From Lachnospiraceae bacterium (GTDB lineage Bacteria > Bacillota > Clostridia > Lachnospirales > Lachnospiraceae): a DNA stretch of 45,646 nucleotides. Both the position numbers and the translations under genes were made by a program. Location: the NCBI GenBank assembly GCA_015057405.1, contig SVEK01000025.1, forward strand, positions 1 to 45,646, read 5' to 3'. A model generated the notes under the pieces. That model saw nothing but the letters and a program-made list of their open reading frames with translations, had not been told where the DNA came from and searched no databases. Shown piece by piece: positions 44,472 through 45,646 of this stretch; position 1 is the stretch's first letter; every line of letters starts with the position of its first letter.

Positions 44472-44735
44472 TTATACTGCTTTTAACACATCTATCATAT
44501 CATATTTTAATATATCCGCCAACAAAACGTAGTCCTTTGCTTCCATGGCATTTAAAGCTTCTGTTAGTACTCCAAGTACCTTTTGACCGTCTTCATCTGA
44601 AAGTGACCCGCTTATGGCAACAACATTATTCAAAAAAATATTCATCTTACCCAATGCTTCTTCATTTTTTTGCTGATAAAATAATTCACACATATCATCA
44701 GTCAAATTAATAACCTCTCCTATAGTATTATTCAT
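44472..44735 (-). CDS. Small helical protein between flagellin and maf, unknown function
   Basis: An 87-residue acidic, all-helical protein (NNTIGEVINLTDDMCELFYQ; QKVLGVLTEALNAMEAKDYV; LLADILKYDMIDVL). I do not recognise the family. Size, helicity and position directly after flagellin resemble FliS/FliT-type chaperones or small accessory proteins of Maf, but no diagnostic motif is seen. ATG 44735 is chosen because GGGAGG lies 9 nt upstream; the frame is open for 9 codons before it. Confidence 0.75.
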   Translation of the reverse strand: MNNTIGEVINLTDDMCELFYQQKNEEALGKMNIFLNNVVAISGSLSDEDGQKVLGVLTEALNAMEAKDYVLLADILKYDMIDVLKAV

Positions 44736-44771
44736 ACCGCTAATCCTCCCAAAATATGTCATATATTCAAA

Positions 44772-44800
44772 TTAAGACCGGCCATAAAGGCCGATCTTAA
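44772..44800 (-). terminator. Hairpin after flagellin
   Basis: Minus-strand TTAAGATCGGCC (44800-44789) pairs with GGCCGGTCTTAA (44783-44772) around a 5-nt loop, one G-U pair, followed by TTTG. It could end most flagellin transcripts while letting some reach the glycosylation genes. Confidence 0.7.
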
Positions 44801-44851
44801 CTCTTTAAATTTACAACTAATGTTGCCAGTTACACAACACGTGCTAAAACA

Positions 44852-45646
44852 TTACTGAAGAAGTGATAATACTCCCTGTGTTGACTGATTAGCCTGAGCA
44901 AGCATTGACTGACCTGCCTGCTGCAAGATATTGTTCTTAGAGAAGTTAACCATCTCTTCTGCCATATCTACGTCACGGATACGTGATTCAGCATCTGTAA
45001 GGTTCTCTGCTACGTTGTCAGCATTAGCAATTGTGTGCTCCAATCTGTTCTGGATTGCACCAAGTGCTGATCTCTGTGTTGATACTGAACTAAGTGCTGA
45101 ATCAATAGTCTTAAGAAGTTCTGTAATATCATCTGCTTCTCCTGCTGATACAACTCCACCAATATCCTCCAATCCAAGACCACTTGTACCGGCACTCATT
45201 GCTTCAATGTTAATATCAATCTGCTGTCCTGCATTAGCTCCAACCTGAAGCTGTTTACCTGTAAAGCTACCATCAAGAAGCTTCATCGTATTGAACTCTG
45301 TCTGACTTGCAATACGTGTAATCTCTGATGTAAGAGCATGAATCTCTTTTGCAATAGCTACACGGTCTGCTGTTACGTTTGTGTCATTAGAAGCCTGAAC
45401 TGTAAGTTCTCTCATTCTCTGTACTACGCTGTGAATCTCGTTAAGAGCTCCTTCAGCTGTCTGGATAAGAGATACACCGTCCTGTGCGTTAGTTGAAGCC
45501 TGCTCAAGACCTCTGATCTGGCCTCTCATCTTCTCTGAGATTGAAAGTCCTGCTGCATCATCACCGGCACGATTGATTCTGTAACCTGATGAAAGCTTCT
45601 CTGTTGACTTCGCAACATTGTTAACTGATACTCCGAGCATTCTGTT
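44852..45646 (-). CDS. Flagellin (N-terminal residues beyond the window)
   Basis: 265 residues are visible, with the frame still open at the right edge (NRMLGVSVNNVAKSTEKLSS); in homologues about 13-15 residues precede this. The N-terminal D0/D1 (SSGYRINRAGDDAAGLSISE, TEFNTMKLLDG) and C-terminal D1/D0 (IRDVDMAEEMVNFSKNNILQ, GQSMLAQANQSTQGVLSLLQ) are complete and typical. The central part (about residues 125-180) is very short, so the outer D2/D3 domains are absent, as in other clostridial flagellins near 280 residues. It is the expected acceptor for the nonulosonate made by the neighbouring genes. A terminator follows 52 nt after the stop. Confidence 0.95.
   Translation of the reverse strand, partial: NRMLGVSVNNVAKSTEKLSSGYRINRAGDDAAGLSISEKMRGQIRGLEQASTNAQDGVSLIQTAEGALNEIHSVVQRMRELTVQASNDTNVTADRVAIAKEIHALTSEITRIASQTEFNTMKLLDGSFTGKQLQVGANAGQQIDINIEAMSAGTSGLGLEDIGGVVSAGEADDITELLKTIDSALSSVSTQRSALGAIQNRLEHTIANADNVAENLTDAESRIRDVDMAEEMVNFSKNNILQQAGQSMLAQANQSTQGVLSLLQ

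Noticed and set aside
33558..45646. Recent horizontally acquired genomic island with mobile elements
   Set aside because: No integrase, transposase, tRNA-end duplication or direct-repeat borders are seen, and codon use looks like that of the neighbours.

Overview
The window looks like a chromosomal segment of a motile, low-GC, Gram-positive anaerobe of the Lachnospiraceae (Lachnospira/Roseburia/Butyrivibrio type). The evidence is a SCIFF peptide with its radical-SAM maturase, an mbl-flhO-flhP flagellar rod cluster, a YvyF-like flagellar protein beside comF, a secreted GH43 enzyme with BspA-type leucine-rich repeats, and a flagellin preceded by a nonulosonate (pseudaminic-acid type) glycosylation island. 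I see no phage, transposase, integrase or CRISPR array. Apart from cvfB and a PHP-domain phosphoesterase, every protein gene is on the minus strand, so the window reads functionally from right to left.

Layout. 1-4.2 kb: a partial secreted GH43/CBM6/LRR protein and a secreted SH3-NlpC/P60 cell-wall hydrolase, each with a clear sigma-A promoter. 4.2-5.1 kb: cvfB on the plus strand. 5.1-8.6 kb: recD2, comFC and a yvyF-like gene. 8.7-11.7 kb: mbl, two hook-basal-body rod genes and a rod-binding protein, closed by a terminator. 11.8-14.9 kb: SCIFF maturase (scfB), the 47-residue SCIFF peptide (scfA), a patatin-like lipase and a four-helix membrane protein. 15.0-17.5 kb: the PHP protein (plus strand), yajC and tgt. 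17.7-18.1 kb: two tRNA-Ser genes (GGA and UGA) flanking a GC-rich structured spacer. 18.3-24.5 kb: a large secreted repeat protein, ispD, tsaD, a membrane-anchored protein, rnz and a small zinc-ribbon gene, with an 82-bp tandem duplication in front of rnz. 24.7-26.9 kb: rimI-tsaB-tsaE with a YcxB-like gene. 27.0-30.6 kb: two polytopic membrane proteins resembling GT-C glycosyltransferases. 31.0-33.2 kb: an aldo/keto reductase and enolase.

33.6-45.6 kb is the most distinctive part: a flagellin-glycosylation island. Running from the right edge it encodes a short flagellin (its first residues lie beyond the edge), a small helical protein, a Maf-type motility-associated transferase, a double-domain glycosyltransferase, PseC aminotransferase, PseF CMP-transferase, PseI synthase, a hexapeptide-repeat acyltransferase, PseG hydrolase, a cytoplasmic-type subtilisin, and a second PseG-like protein in which the catalytic-loop histidine is replaced by glutamine. 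PseB and a GNAT-type PseH are not in the window.

Regulatory structure is unusually visible. It includes textbook -35/-10 promoters for several genes, an apparent terminator/attenuator between scfA and scfB, three extended -10 boxes set 82 bp apart before rnz, a 17-bp-period repeat before maf, a triple-repeat leader before a GT-C gene, and a possible 32-residue membrane microprotein. All functional assignments come from recognising motifs in the translated sequence; no database search was run.
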